A DNA stretch of 64,000 bases from Bugula neritina (Eukaryota; Bryozoa; Gymnolaemata; Cheilostomatida; Bugulidae), in assembly GCA_964035545.1 (NCBI GenBank), contig OZ037765.1:2693501-2757500 (forward strand), in the 5' to 3' direction. Below, in pieces: positions 15,465-40,300 of the stretch (positions are counted from its first letter, which is position 1; each line of letters opens with the position of its first letter). The notes under the pieces were generated by a model that had not been told where the DNA came from, did not search any database, and saw only the letters and a list, made by a program, of their open reading frames with translations. The position numbers and the translations under genes were made by a program.

Positions 15465-16045
15465 TTTCACTTTAAGAGATACAGATACAGGAAATGAGCA
15501 GTTTCACTTTGCCTTCCTTCATAGTTATCTTTGTGATTCGAATTGGAACAAAATTTTTTATTACTCTTTCTTACTATACAGCAATTTAATATGTTTGAAC
15601 TTTTGTGATTGTACGCAGAATTATTTTTATAGAGTTATCTGTCTGTCTGTCTGTCTGTCTGTCTCACATAATCTAAACAAACACCATTTAAACTATTTAT
15701 CAAAGACATTTTGGTTTTAATTAGTGACAAGGAAGAATTATTGTTGCACATTGTTATGTCAGTCCACCTTTAAGTCATAACAAACTTGCATTCTTAATAT
15801 TCCTAAAGTATTTGCCATGTTTGGATCATCTGCACAAACTAGTATACCTTCTTGAGAATATATAAGTTTGTGTTTGCCTGTACACAATACCTTCTTGTAA
15901 ATAATCCTTGGAATACTGTACTTTATTTCACTTGTATCATGTTATATTTACTGCTATTACCTTACAATGATAACATAGGTTAACATAGAGCAGACCAACT
16001 GTACTGTATAAAATTTAATAATAAAACTCTTTTATTTGGTCATTT
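15465..16045 (+). pseudogene. Copied fragment of Cactin last exon and 3' UTR (unit 2)
   Basis: Near-identical to 8375-8940: it starts in the last codons of Cactin (reads FHFKRYRYRK-stop) and continues through the 3' UTR to an AATAAA. The left end is abrupt within the coding sequence, so this is a duplication breakpoint and not a processed pseudogene. A CTGT microsatellite (about 15642-15663) has grown inside it. Confidence 0.85.
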
Positions 16046-16489
16046 GCAAAGAGATGTTGATTACTTCCCTATTCATTTATTATAAGTGTTTGCTATACAA
16101 TAAGTGAAGTCCGTCTAACGTACTGTTCAAAAAGTCAATATCCTTTATCACTAATTATCCATTATCCATTATCCATTGTCTTTAGCACTAATAATATTTT
16201 ATTCTATAAAAATAATTTTGCATTTTTGTCAGAAAATCAAATCTGTAATGTAATTTGGCTAGTCAAGAAAGTAACCACTGATGGCAATAAGACAGAATAT
16301 CAGTAACTCATGTAATTATTGCATAATAATTAGATAGTTAATAAACTCTTCCACTTATAATGAAGCACTAGTTTATTCATGGTTTAAATGGAGCTGAAAA
16401 ATGAATTATTTATGATGCTATAGCAACATAATTTGAGTCAAAGTATCACAGGAGCAATTATATCAGATGTCGTTCCATAAAATCTCTAA

Positions 16490-16836
16490 AGGCCTGGCCA
16501 CACACGAAATCGTCTATTTGATATGAAAACTAAATCATACGAGGGAATTCAAACGAAATCGTCTTCGGTGGGTGTACACAAGAAAACGATGGACGAAAAT
16601 CGCAATCAATGATAAGCACCATTTGATTGGTCAATAGAATTTTAGCAACAGTGATTATTTCATTTCTATCACGTTTTCTGTTTGGCGGTTTTCTGTTGTT
16701 TGTATCTCGGGCAAGACTCATTCACTGACTATTATGTGTTTCGTCCGACGAGTGTGTGGCTGGTTATAATGAGAGCATAACTCCCGAAAATCGTCACACA
16801 ATTTTGTGTGATTCTCACGAGAGTAAGGCCAGGCCT
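16490..16836. mobile_element. MITE, copy in unit 2
   Basis: The same element as at 9343-9672, with AGGCCTGGCC and GGCCAGGCCT ends, here 347 bp. Flanks are TAA at 16487-16489 and TAC at 16837-16839 (one change). It is at the same site as in unit 1, so one insertion was duplicated. Confidence 0.8.
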
Positions 16837-17306
16837 TACCACTGGGTCTAGCAGCGAAGGACCCAAACCCATGGCCAAATGCACAGTCCAATTCAGTGTT
16901 CTTTTCAACATAAGTTGTACGTCTTCGGTGTCTATAAATTATTCATTCACTTTTATTTGCCCTGTAAATCAGTTCTCCAACATAGCAAGAGTAAAAAGAT
17001 TGAAAGTATAACTTCTCAATACATCAATTCACACAGAGTGCATTCACGAGACACGGTTTTGTATCCTACGAATATCTGCACATTTTATATAAAATTTTTG
17101 TTGAGGCTTATAAGGGAAAAATGGTTTTGCTGTTGGCTATTATTTTATGTTGTTTTTTACTAGTTTATTTTTATTACTACTTGAAACTTAAAAATGTTTC
17201 AATAAAATATTTTTGTCATAAACTTATTATTTACGAGAAAATCGTCAACATAGTTGAAACGTTTGCTAGTGTTCTAGTATTAAGCATTGGAGTCAAAAAA
17301 CTTCAG

Positions 17307-30048
<12,742 letters not shown>

Positions 30049-30769
30049 TGTTTGGTGTAAAAAACAGCGTTTCTGTATTTTACCAGAATATTCGAATTTT
30101 TGAATTTGGATTTCGTCAGGTTCTAGAACCAATGTGTATTCTTTAGCTTCTCTAAGCCACTGTGATAAAGTGATATACTTCAAGTGATGCTAACAACTAA
30201 GGAATCCTTTCAAATATCCATCATGTTAAGTGATCTTTATTGCTAAATTGTACATTTATAGCTTGTTTTATTTTTCTCCAACAACAACTGACTCAAGTAG
30301 ATGGTCAAAATTAGATAATATATTGAACACACCATGCAGTCATATACAAACCTTTTATTCAGCTAATATATTACTGAATGAATAAGTATAAGAAAGGAAA
30401 ATGTAACATGATATAGCTAAATTCCTTTCTGAGTGCAACTATACAGAATAAATACTTGCATGCTTGAAAAATTACCTCTCATGCAACTTCCTTCTACATT
30501 TTAAAAAGTTTTAATATGTATATTTTTTGCACATTTATCAGCTAACGTGAACAATGGAGTTAATTTTAAGTAAGCAATTTGCCTTCTCACGTTAATGCTT
30601 TTGACTTCGTTGTGTATTGTGAATGCAAAAAACATTTACAAAAAGTAGCACAGCCACACCTATAATTAACCTCAGATACTACATTCCTTATTAAGTCACT
30701 GCAGTTTACTTGTTATTGCATATCTATAACATGTCTGTAAAAGCTTTTACATCATTGTTCTCTACTTTG

Positions 30770-30960
30770 AAAACTTTTACACATCTTTTTATAGAAGCTT
30801 TGTTCTTCACTATAAGGATTTGAATTGGAGACCTCTGGCTTGCAAGCTCGCTAACTGCTACACTACAGGAGCTACTGGGTATTCTCAACACTACACACCA
30901 CAGGTGCAACTTTCCAGTTTCACAGTTCCAGAGACGGCTAGATTCTGGCCGGTAAAAATC
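30770..30960 (-). mobile_element. tRNA-derived SINE fragment, unit 2
   Basis: Copy of the unit 1 fragment: on the - strand TAGTGTAGCAGTTAGCGAGC, then the B-box-like GGTCTCCAATTCAAATCC. Same location relative to collagen gene 2. Confidence 0.55.
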
Positions 30961-31900
30961 CAACTTCTACCAACTCTGAGCTTGAAAAGAATATCAGAAT
31001 GACTCATAAGCACTGTTTGTCAGTCTCAGAGTTGTATGAATATGTAGTGTGTTGGCCTCTCCAATAACAACATATTTCTATATGTGGTGACAGCTCTGTT
31101 GGGTAGTTTGTGGATTGAATTTGACTGAATCAGTAACATTTCTTTTTAGCAGAACTCAATGTATTTTATATTTTCAGGAAGTTCATACGACAAATAGAGT
31201 CACACAAAAACTGCAGTTTTGAATATAAATACAAAAAGTATTATATTGGTTTTACAAGTAACACACTAATAGGTACAACAACTCCAAAATGTGTTAACTA
31301 TTAATGCAAAAGTATTGGCATTGTTGACTGCACAAACACACGTGACGCTGTCTCAAATCACTTAAAAGTTTAAATGGTGCAGCTTTGTTTAGCAATAGCC
31401 TTAGCTGAAATCAGTTTGGAGCACAGATTCATGATTTGCATGTTCATGAATTCTGTACACAGTACCCCTAACATTCCCCCTTCCACCCCTCTTACTTTGA
31501 TCACAAGTAATACAATGAGGTCTATATACTAAATAGTGGTATATTGAATTCATCTATATACATTAAATATATGTCAACAAATTCAAAAGCTGATATAGTA
31601 CTGTTTGCTCTACTCCGAGTAATATAAAAAATGGAAGCATCAATATTGTAGCAAACTCAACCTTTGAAAAATCAGAATATACATAGCTACTACTCTATTT
31701 CTAATCTAGAACACAGGCTTTTCTCAACTTCTTCATTACTGCACCTACCTCAGAAATGTTTGTTAAACACTCAATTGCTAAATTTAAAACCAACATGGTC
31801 AACCCACACTCTAGACCCCATGGCATAAACCCAATACGGAAAAATCAGAATACATAAAATACAGAGCACTGTTAAGGACTCTACAACTATAACTCTAAAG

Positions 31901-32350
31901 CTTTGAGGTAGACCGTTTTATTTAATAGGTGTGCAATGTCAAGCTGGAGTGCTGTGTTCAACTGTAGAATAACTAGCACATGTTCAACTCTGGTCAGAAG
32001 ACAACTTCAAATAACATTAATTATTTTATATTCACAGTTGTCCCACCAATACAAGCTAAAATTCTCAACCTATAAATTTTTCCATGGAAGTAATGTAGTC
32101 AAAAAGAGGAGCTTCATCAATTAAATATAAAAGTGTTGATTACAAAACACCCTTGAAAAGTTATTAAGGCGTTAAACTGCCTTTAAAACGTTTAATTTTA
32201 AGTGAAATGCAAAGAAATTATATTTTATCATTCTAGCTAAAAGGAAGTATAGGATTGCAGAGTTAAAAGTGCAAAAGTTCAAAAAATTATAGAGCTAGGT
32301 TTTTGAATATGGTGTGCTTTCTACCAATAATCAGAAGCTTTCATTGTAAT
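31901..32350. other. Spacer between units 2 and 3
   Basis: AT-rich sequence with no gene, splice-bounded exon or repeat recognised. It is not clearly matched in the other units. Unit-like sequence resumes around 32360. Confidence 0.4.
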
Positions 32351-32926
32351 AGTTTTAGGATAGCTAAAGACTGTACTTTTATGATGCTATAGCAACATAA
32401 TTTGAGAATTTTTAAAGCAGCACAAATAGCAATTATAATCGTATATGTCCTTATTACCAGGTATAACGTCTAGGGACTCGAACCTATGACCAAATGCATA
32501 GTCTGATCCAGATTTTCAACATAAGTTAAATTTATTGTGTGGTTTTAAATTATTCATTCACTTTTTGCACTGAAAATCAGCTCTTCAACAAACAGAGGGA
32601 AAATATCAAACATATAGCCTAAACTCTTATATAACCTCAATTGTCACAGAATGCATTCACAAGACACTGCTTTATACCTTACGAATATCAGCAAATTTCA
32701 AACATTTTACTGTCGATGAAAGGGGCTAAAGGTTCTTGGCATTTAGCAAGCATTTTAGATTGATTTTTACTAGTTCATGTTTATTGCTACATAGTACTCA
32801 TAAGAGTTTACAAATTTTTCAATGTATTAAAAATTTAAAACAAAAATTTTGGAACGAAAATTGTCACTCGTGTAAAAATTTATAAATTAGGCTTTCCAAT
32901 ACTAGCTTAATTCAAAAAACTTTCAG

Positions 32927-35900
32927 CTATTTAGTGCAGACGACACAAGTCAGCTGCTTATCTGCTTCATAAGGTGGACAGTGTACTGTGCTGCCAGTTC
33001 CAGAGCAGTCAGCTTTTACAAAGCAAAGCCGAGATCCTTCAGCATTTCCTTCCGTTACTCTGATGTATTCAGGCTCAGCATCCACACACTCGTAGGTGGT
33101 GGGGTGGGGGTGTTTGTAAAAATTCGCCATCAAATAACCTAAAGAAACAATTGACTACTTTAAACATAAAATGATTCAAAAGAATTAACTAATTAGTCTT
33201 GTAGTACTATACAAAGAAAAGTTTGAAAGTGTGTCAATAACTTATATATATAGTTGTATCATCTCTTTCTCTCTTTCTCTCTTTCTCTCTCTCTCTTGCA
33301 GTCAGTCGATACGACTATGACTGTTTTATGGATTCGGCTTAAATTTGGTTGCAGCTCTCCACGCAGCTCTGTTGTCAGCCGTCTGCTGCCAAGAACCCAA
33401 GTTTATTGCTTTCCATTTCATATTCCTCTTAGCAACATCTTTAAGTCTGAGTCTAGGTCGCCCTGTGTTTTGTTTACCCTCTTTCAGCTGAGAGTAGAGC
33501 AATTGTCTTGGTAGCCGGCTATGTTCTATCCTGTGCACTTGGCCTAGCCATCTCAGGTTCTTTTCTTTAAGGATGTCAGCCATGCTTGGAAAATTGTCAC
33601 GTCTTAATATTTTTTCATTCGCAATTTTATCATACCATTTTACAGCCATTATGTCTCTCAGTTGCCTGATCATGAAAGCGCTTAGCTTCTTCACCTGCGT
33701 CCTGTATATTGTCCATGTTTCTGCTCCATACAGCAGGCTTGAAAGCACCACCGCTCTGTAATTTTTACACTTTACCCTGATGGATACATGTCTGTTGTTC
33801 CAGAGTCTCTGCTGCAGCTTTCCGTAAGCCGCACTTGCTTTGCCTAGTCTGCTCCGTAGCTCTTTATCTATTTTTGCCGTACAGGAAACAGTGCTTCCTA
33901 GATAAGTAAAGTCTGAGGCAAGTACAACTGGTTCTTGATCTATCATGACAACTTCAGGTTCAGGTGGAGGGCGAATGAGTTTGATTGGCTGGTACATGTA
34001 TTATGTATTTTTAATGTTGATTTTTAAGCTAAACTGAGCCGCTGCTTTTGCAAAGTTGTTCACTAGCACTTGCATATCTGCAGCGCAATGTGCCACCAAA
34101 GCACTGTCATCAGCAAACAACATCTTTCTGACTAGGTGTTTGGTAGTACGGGTCTTAGACTTGAACTGAGCCACATCAAAGAGATCAGCCCCATGTCGAG
34201 TTTGAATATAAATTCCTTCATTTGCATTTTTAAATGCCACTTTAAGCATAGCGGTCAAGTATAATGAAAATAGTGTGGGAGCAAGAACACACCCCTGCTT
34301 GACACCATTGGTTACTGCAAACTCATTTGAAGCAACTCTACCTTGCACTACCTTGGCTTGCATGCCTGCATGAAGAGCTTTTATCAGGTTGGTGACTTTC
34401 TCAGTTAAGCCAAACTTCTTCAGTACTCTCCAGTAGAGCTCATTTCTTGATACTGTATCAAAGGCTTTTGTAAAATCTATAAATACAGCATACAGCTCCA
34501 TGTTCTGTTCAGCACATTTTTCTTGAATTTGGCAAAAGCTAAATATCATATCAATGGTGCTCCTGCTGTTTCGAAAGCCACACTGTGTTTCTGAAAATAT
34601 TCCTGGAGTTATATTTACATTGATTCTGTTGAGGATGATACGGGCCATAATCTTTCTAGCTATAGACAAAAGCGAGATTCCTCTATAATTTCTAAAGTCC
34701 TTCCTATTACCCTTTTTAAAAATGGGCGCAATGTTTGCATCTTTCCAGTTTTGTGGCATATTCTCGTTACTCCATATATAAGCAATCGAATCATATAGTT
34801 TGTCTTTAAGCCTGATTCCACTGTACTTCCACACCTCAGCTGGAATGCCACATTCTCCAAGAGCTTTATTCTCCTTGGTTGCATCTATAGCATCCAGAAG
34901 CTTATCAAAACTTGGCATATCATCTAGACTTAAATTGGGTGGCATATTTATGAGAATATTGAGAGCTTCCTGATCCACTTCCCACGGTACATTCAGCAAC
35001 AGGTCAAAATGTTGGGCGAACCTTTTTAAGGTATCATTCTTTGCTGTAAGTACTGTTTCACCACTTTGGTCCAGCAATTGGGCGGTTCCCCTGTTCTGTG
35101 GCCCATAAAATTTTCTAAGGCCATCGTCGAATGCTTTCATGTTGTTTTTATCAGCTGCCTGTTGGAGTGATTCTGCTTTTTCTTCCCACCATTGAGACTT
35201 TTTTCCTCGAGTGTATTTTTGCAACTTGCTGCGTGCTTGCGCTAATCGGTCAGTGCTACTTCTTGTTCTCCTGTGTAGTGCTTTTGAGTTAGCCTTATTT
35301 CGTTCATTTGGTAATGCATTCAGCTTTGCATCATTGTCATCAAACCAACCCTGATGCTTTCTTTCTGCTCTACCTAAGACTTTGGAAGCTGTGTTGAAGG
35401 CTGAGATCTTTAACCTTTCCCATCTCTCTTCTAAGGTTACACCTTCATCATCTCTATAGTCCATTGCCTTATCCATCTGTTTCTGAAACTCCTGTAGCAT
35501 ATCCTCATTTTGTAGTTTCCCCACATTTAGTTTGCATGCTGAATTGCCTCTTGTCTTGTTCTTTGCTTTCCTTAATGCAAAAGCTAGCTTGGACCTGATC
35601 ATGATATGGTCAGTTGAGCAATCAGCACCTCTCATTGCCCTAGTATCTAGCACATTATTCTGGTCTTTCCGTCTTGTAATCACATAATCCAGGAGGTGCC
35701 AATGCTGAGAACATAGGTGCATTCAAGTGACTTTATAATGCTGCCTGTGTGTGCCAGGATAGGCTTATTGAGTTGGCTAGCAACAAGCATCGAGCAATAC
35801 TTTCTTAATCTTTGAATTTTATTTACTCTTTGTCTTGTACAAAAATACATACATAAGTAAACTTCAAATAACATCAACAAAAACATAAAACTTCAAACTT

Positions 35901-37305
35901 ATAATTCTACTTACAAACATCAGCTCTTTATAGCGCCTTCCTGACAAGTGAACTGCTAATACTTCTAATACATTAAAAATAACATAACCAAAAAGCTAAC
36001 AAAATAGCTGAACAAGCTGCAAAAAGCTAACATATATTGTTTATTCAAATTTTGGCAAAGAGCCAGGATTTTCTCCCTGGCACACTGTGCTTGAATACTG
36101 TGTTCGTGATAACAAACTGGTATTCAGAACAGAATGTCAGTAGCAGCTCTCCATTTGTGTTACATTTTCCAACTCCTTGATTACCAATAACGCCTGGCCA
36201 ATTTTTTTGAGCTTCACACTCTACTCTTGCATTACAGTCATTGGCTATAATCAGTTTGTCTGAGATGGATATATTTTTTACTGTTTCTCTCAGTTTATTG
36301 CAAAAATCCTCTTTCTTTTCTTCCGAATTTGTCATTGTTGGAGTGTAAGCACTTACTATTGTCACATAATGATTCTTTTTCAGTGGCAGTCTCATGGTTA
36401 TAATTCTATCACTTATTGCTGTTGGTTCTTGTTCTAGATAAGGCATAATTGTATTCCTAATAGCAAACCCCACCCCTAATTCTCTTCTTTCTTTCTCACC
36501 CTTACCACTCCAAAATAATGTGTACCCATTATCAGCAAGGCTATCATTGAGGGCAATCACACAAAGTTTCACACAAAGCTGCAATATCTATATGTTGTCG
36601 CCCCAGCTCTTTTGCAACCAGTGCTGTCTGCCTCTCTTGTCTTTTTGAATTATTCCGGTCTAGTAATATTCTAACATTCCATTCTGCTAGTCTCAGAACT
36701 TTTCTGAACTTCCCATTTCGTCCTAGCTGACTTTTCACTGGCTGACTGAGCGAGAGCAGACCAGCGTGAACCTTATTAACCCGAGCTAGTATCGAATACT
36801 GTTTCAATTGTCATAATCCATAAAAATGCATGCGAAATGGTCAAGTGAACTTGGCTTTTGTGTTACCATGTTCTCTCTCTCTCGGCAGGGTGTTAATGAG
36901 ATTTAGTGGCAAGAACAGGTCAAGACATGCTAGCATTTACAACCTGCTGCAGTGGCTGGCCGTTATACGTGTTTGTTTGTACACGCCCTTAGAAACTGCC
37001 ACAGATACCCACTGAAATGGTCTTTCAGTAGATGTTATTTTTTAGTTTTACATGGATGTCCAGTACACCCTCCCTAATGTCAAGACATTGGGGGTATCGG
37101 TTTAGTTGCCGACAGCCCGACCCATGAAACAGGTAGTACCGGTTACATGGTTAACGGTAGCAGATTAAACACCTAATCTCAAATACACACACACCACACA
37201 CACACACCACACACACACACACACACCACACACACACACACCACACACACACACACCACACACACACACACACACCACACACACACACACACCACACACA
37301 CACAC

Positions 37306-37341
<36 letters not shown>

Positions 37342-40300
37342 GAGAGATATCTTTCGAGTTCAAAGGCATAGAATTTGAAGCTACAATCGCTACACAATAC
37401 CTTCATACTCCATGGTCCAGCCAGCTGGACAGATCCTTTTAGCTGAATACATCATTACGGCCCCTCTACGTTTGGTATAACACCTGGTACACGGAACATT
37501 TTGATAAAGTGTTCCTTGTGGAAAAATATGTCCGTGACTGTGATCTCGGTATTCTGTGCCAGACAGCCAAGATCCGTACCATGGTGGAGAGGTTCCTGTA
37601 TAATACTTATTGTACTGTGGATTGAGGGGTAGGCACTGAAAGTTTGTTCCGCCACCTGCATGTGTGAAGTGGGCATTGGCAGCAAATCCTAAAAACAAAT
37701 TAAACAATAAAATTTTTGAAGCTATAATAGCTTTGCTTGTTTTTAAAATGTACTGTTTGAACAAAAAACTGTGCAATGGACAAAGGAGTGTGCATGTTGT
37801 GATAGCTAGCCACTGCTATTTCAAACCGGATGTTTCGTATATAGTCGAAGGCTACAAAATAATGGTTTCAAGGTTATCAAGTTACAAAAGCAAAAAAATT
37901 AAACATTAGGATTTTTGTAAACTTGATTTACAACATTCTTTAAAAACACATTTTATCAAACGATAGGCAAATCAAACTTATCATGAGATGTAGGAAACAT
38001 TATATATACTGGGGTTATTAATTTTAAGCTCACTAAACTAAAATTGATTTATAGAATGCAATGCATTGATGTTGAGGGGACATCTTTTATAAAGCTATAT
38101 AATCAATAAAATATTATTTTTTAAGTTGCATGGTGCTCAGCCATGTCAAATTACAGGTCTTAAAAGTAAGCTAGTTTCAAATTTTTGATGGAGAACTGGT
38201 AAAACAATAATCTGCTAAATCAGTTACATGGCTATAGTAATTGGGTACCTTAGCAAAAAAATGCCAGTTTTACTATAAAGTTTTTGTAGTAAGAAAGTCA
38301 ACTAGGGCATAATTATTGAGTGCAAAAAAGTAATAAAAAATATTTTATTTCATCAATAAAAATGTATTATTGTAGTGGCCAGTGAAGCGTAAGGCCACGG
38401 GCTCACGAACCAATCCTCATTAGGCACATGATTCGACCCCCCCCCCCGCAAAGCAGAAAGGCTTCCGGACAGTATTCTCGTAATATAGTTCAGTTAGAGC
38501 GTGATTGTGATAGAATAGGTGTTTTATATATTTGTGTTAATAAACTTATACTACTTTTACTTAGTGTATTAAATAAACCTTCTCTCTTAATTACCCGTCT
38601 GGTGTCTAACAATGCAACGTGGATAATTACAGTGTACACAAATCCCCATACTCAATAAAATTGTGGAAATTATAACATTAATAATTAATAAACCAAATGC
38701 AGAAAAAATTGCACCATTCAGTAAAAATAGGACTCTCGTTGATACTCTCATAAAAACCAGTATTACTTTCTTTTTATTCTTTTACTGAGAAAATAACGCT
38801 TTACTAACTATTAAACATAAATATGAAAAATTAATTATTATCCACTCATAACTAAAATCAGTTTTTCAAAGATGCAGAATTACATCAGATAATCGCACAC
38901 AGATTGCACACCCAAGATTTTTTTCAACTTCGGAAACCTCCTACTGAGCTTAGCAGTTAGGCCAGTGTCATGGACAGCAAACTTGTTTATTGAAATTATC
39001 TAAAGTGGTGGCATATAATGTAGCATTTAAATTGTTCTTCTTTCAAATTCTTTTTGCATGTGCACAAAGACTGAAGATGTTGCTTTCAACACATTTGCTA
39101 ATTTCTTTAGGCTAACAATAGTATCTGAAAAGTTGTAAAGTTTTATATCTACTTTAGACGTCATCTTAAGAGTTGGGACTTTGCTTTACATATTTTTTCC
39201 AATTCAGGTTTCACAGTATTAAAGTCCATCTCAAGTGTCAATTGCTTATTACTCTAGTTGATATACTCAAAGTGTATTCATTGTTTAATGCTCGACAAGC
39301 AAACTTTATTCAAAAATATTTAAACAACTTGTAAAGGCTTTTCCCTATAATAAATTAATTGTGTTTATTTTAGTTGAAGGTATACTTTGTGCTCTATGCA
39401 TAAAAGTATCATAAATTGTATTGCTGCAGGTAACTTGAAAGATCGGAAACTAAGCTGGATTGAGGCAGGCATACAGTATTTGAGTTAGACTCATGAGATC
39501 TAGAGCAATGGTTAAAATAGGTTTACAAAAAGTACAGAGAAATGTGAAAAGAGATAAAATTTCTGAGTGCATTATTTTTATCTTACCAGTATACAGAACC
39601 TCTGAGTCACTTCCACATGATTTTCTCCCCCATCTGGTGTACACGGCACCGCTTTCAACATTGGCAGCACTGCCCTGTTCACCACGAGACCCTTTGTTTC
39701 CTTGTACACCTCTGATTCCAGGAACTCCTGGGTTTCCTTTGTCTCCCTGTTCTCCTTTGACACCTTCAACTCCTGCTTCTCCTTTATCTCCCTTTTGTCC
39801 TGGTAAACCTTGAGGTCCTGCAGCACCGCTTAATCCATCTCTCCCTAGTTAAGTGAAAAATATTATCGTTTGACCAGGCAAACTTTATTATGAGGTCACA
39901 TAAATGTATGCCCAAAATATAACATTATGTGACATGCTGAACATTATTGTATTCTTATACATATTTTATTCTAAAAAGTCATACAGTTATATTTAAATGA
40001 AAACCTAGCCATTGAGTTAAAGTTGTATTGTGAAGTGTGACATTCTATACAAAAAAAATTTGTGATTGATTCTCTACGAATAAACTTTTTAAGATCTATA
40101 AACAACATCGTATTATTCATGAAACTGCAGAGGTATCTCAACACTATACATTCCACCCAGTTCTCCTGCACTCCACTGCAACAATATTTTATAGTAAACA
40201 AACTATTTAAATATGGTTGGACGTTGCATCATTAATTTGATAAAGTTTATTTTTTCTCACCATCTTTGCCATCAACTCCATCTTTGCCATTAACTCCATC

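Larger units (their letters stand above)
33256..37185 (-). mobile_element. Non-LTR retrotransposon (LINE), degenerate, in collagen gene 3 intron 5
   Basis: An APE-type LINE on the - strand: endonuclease, reverse transcriptase, and a C-terminal region ending in a (GAGAAA)n-like tail at 33262-33299. The proteins resemble the abundant family often mislabelled craniofacial development protein 2-like; I do not assign a clade. It lies where genes 1, 2 and 4 have a TA microsatellite. Frameshifts, a 340-bp insertion and a stop codon show that it is dead. Both ends are approximate. Confidence 0.85.

Noticed and set aside
15465-16045. Processed pseudogene of Cactin
   Set aside because: Only the last codons and UTR are present, with no joined exons or poly-A, and the copied tract continues into intergenic DNA. 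It is a segmental duplication edge.
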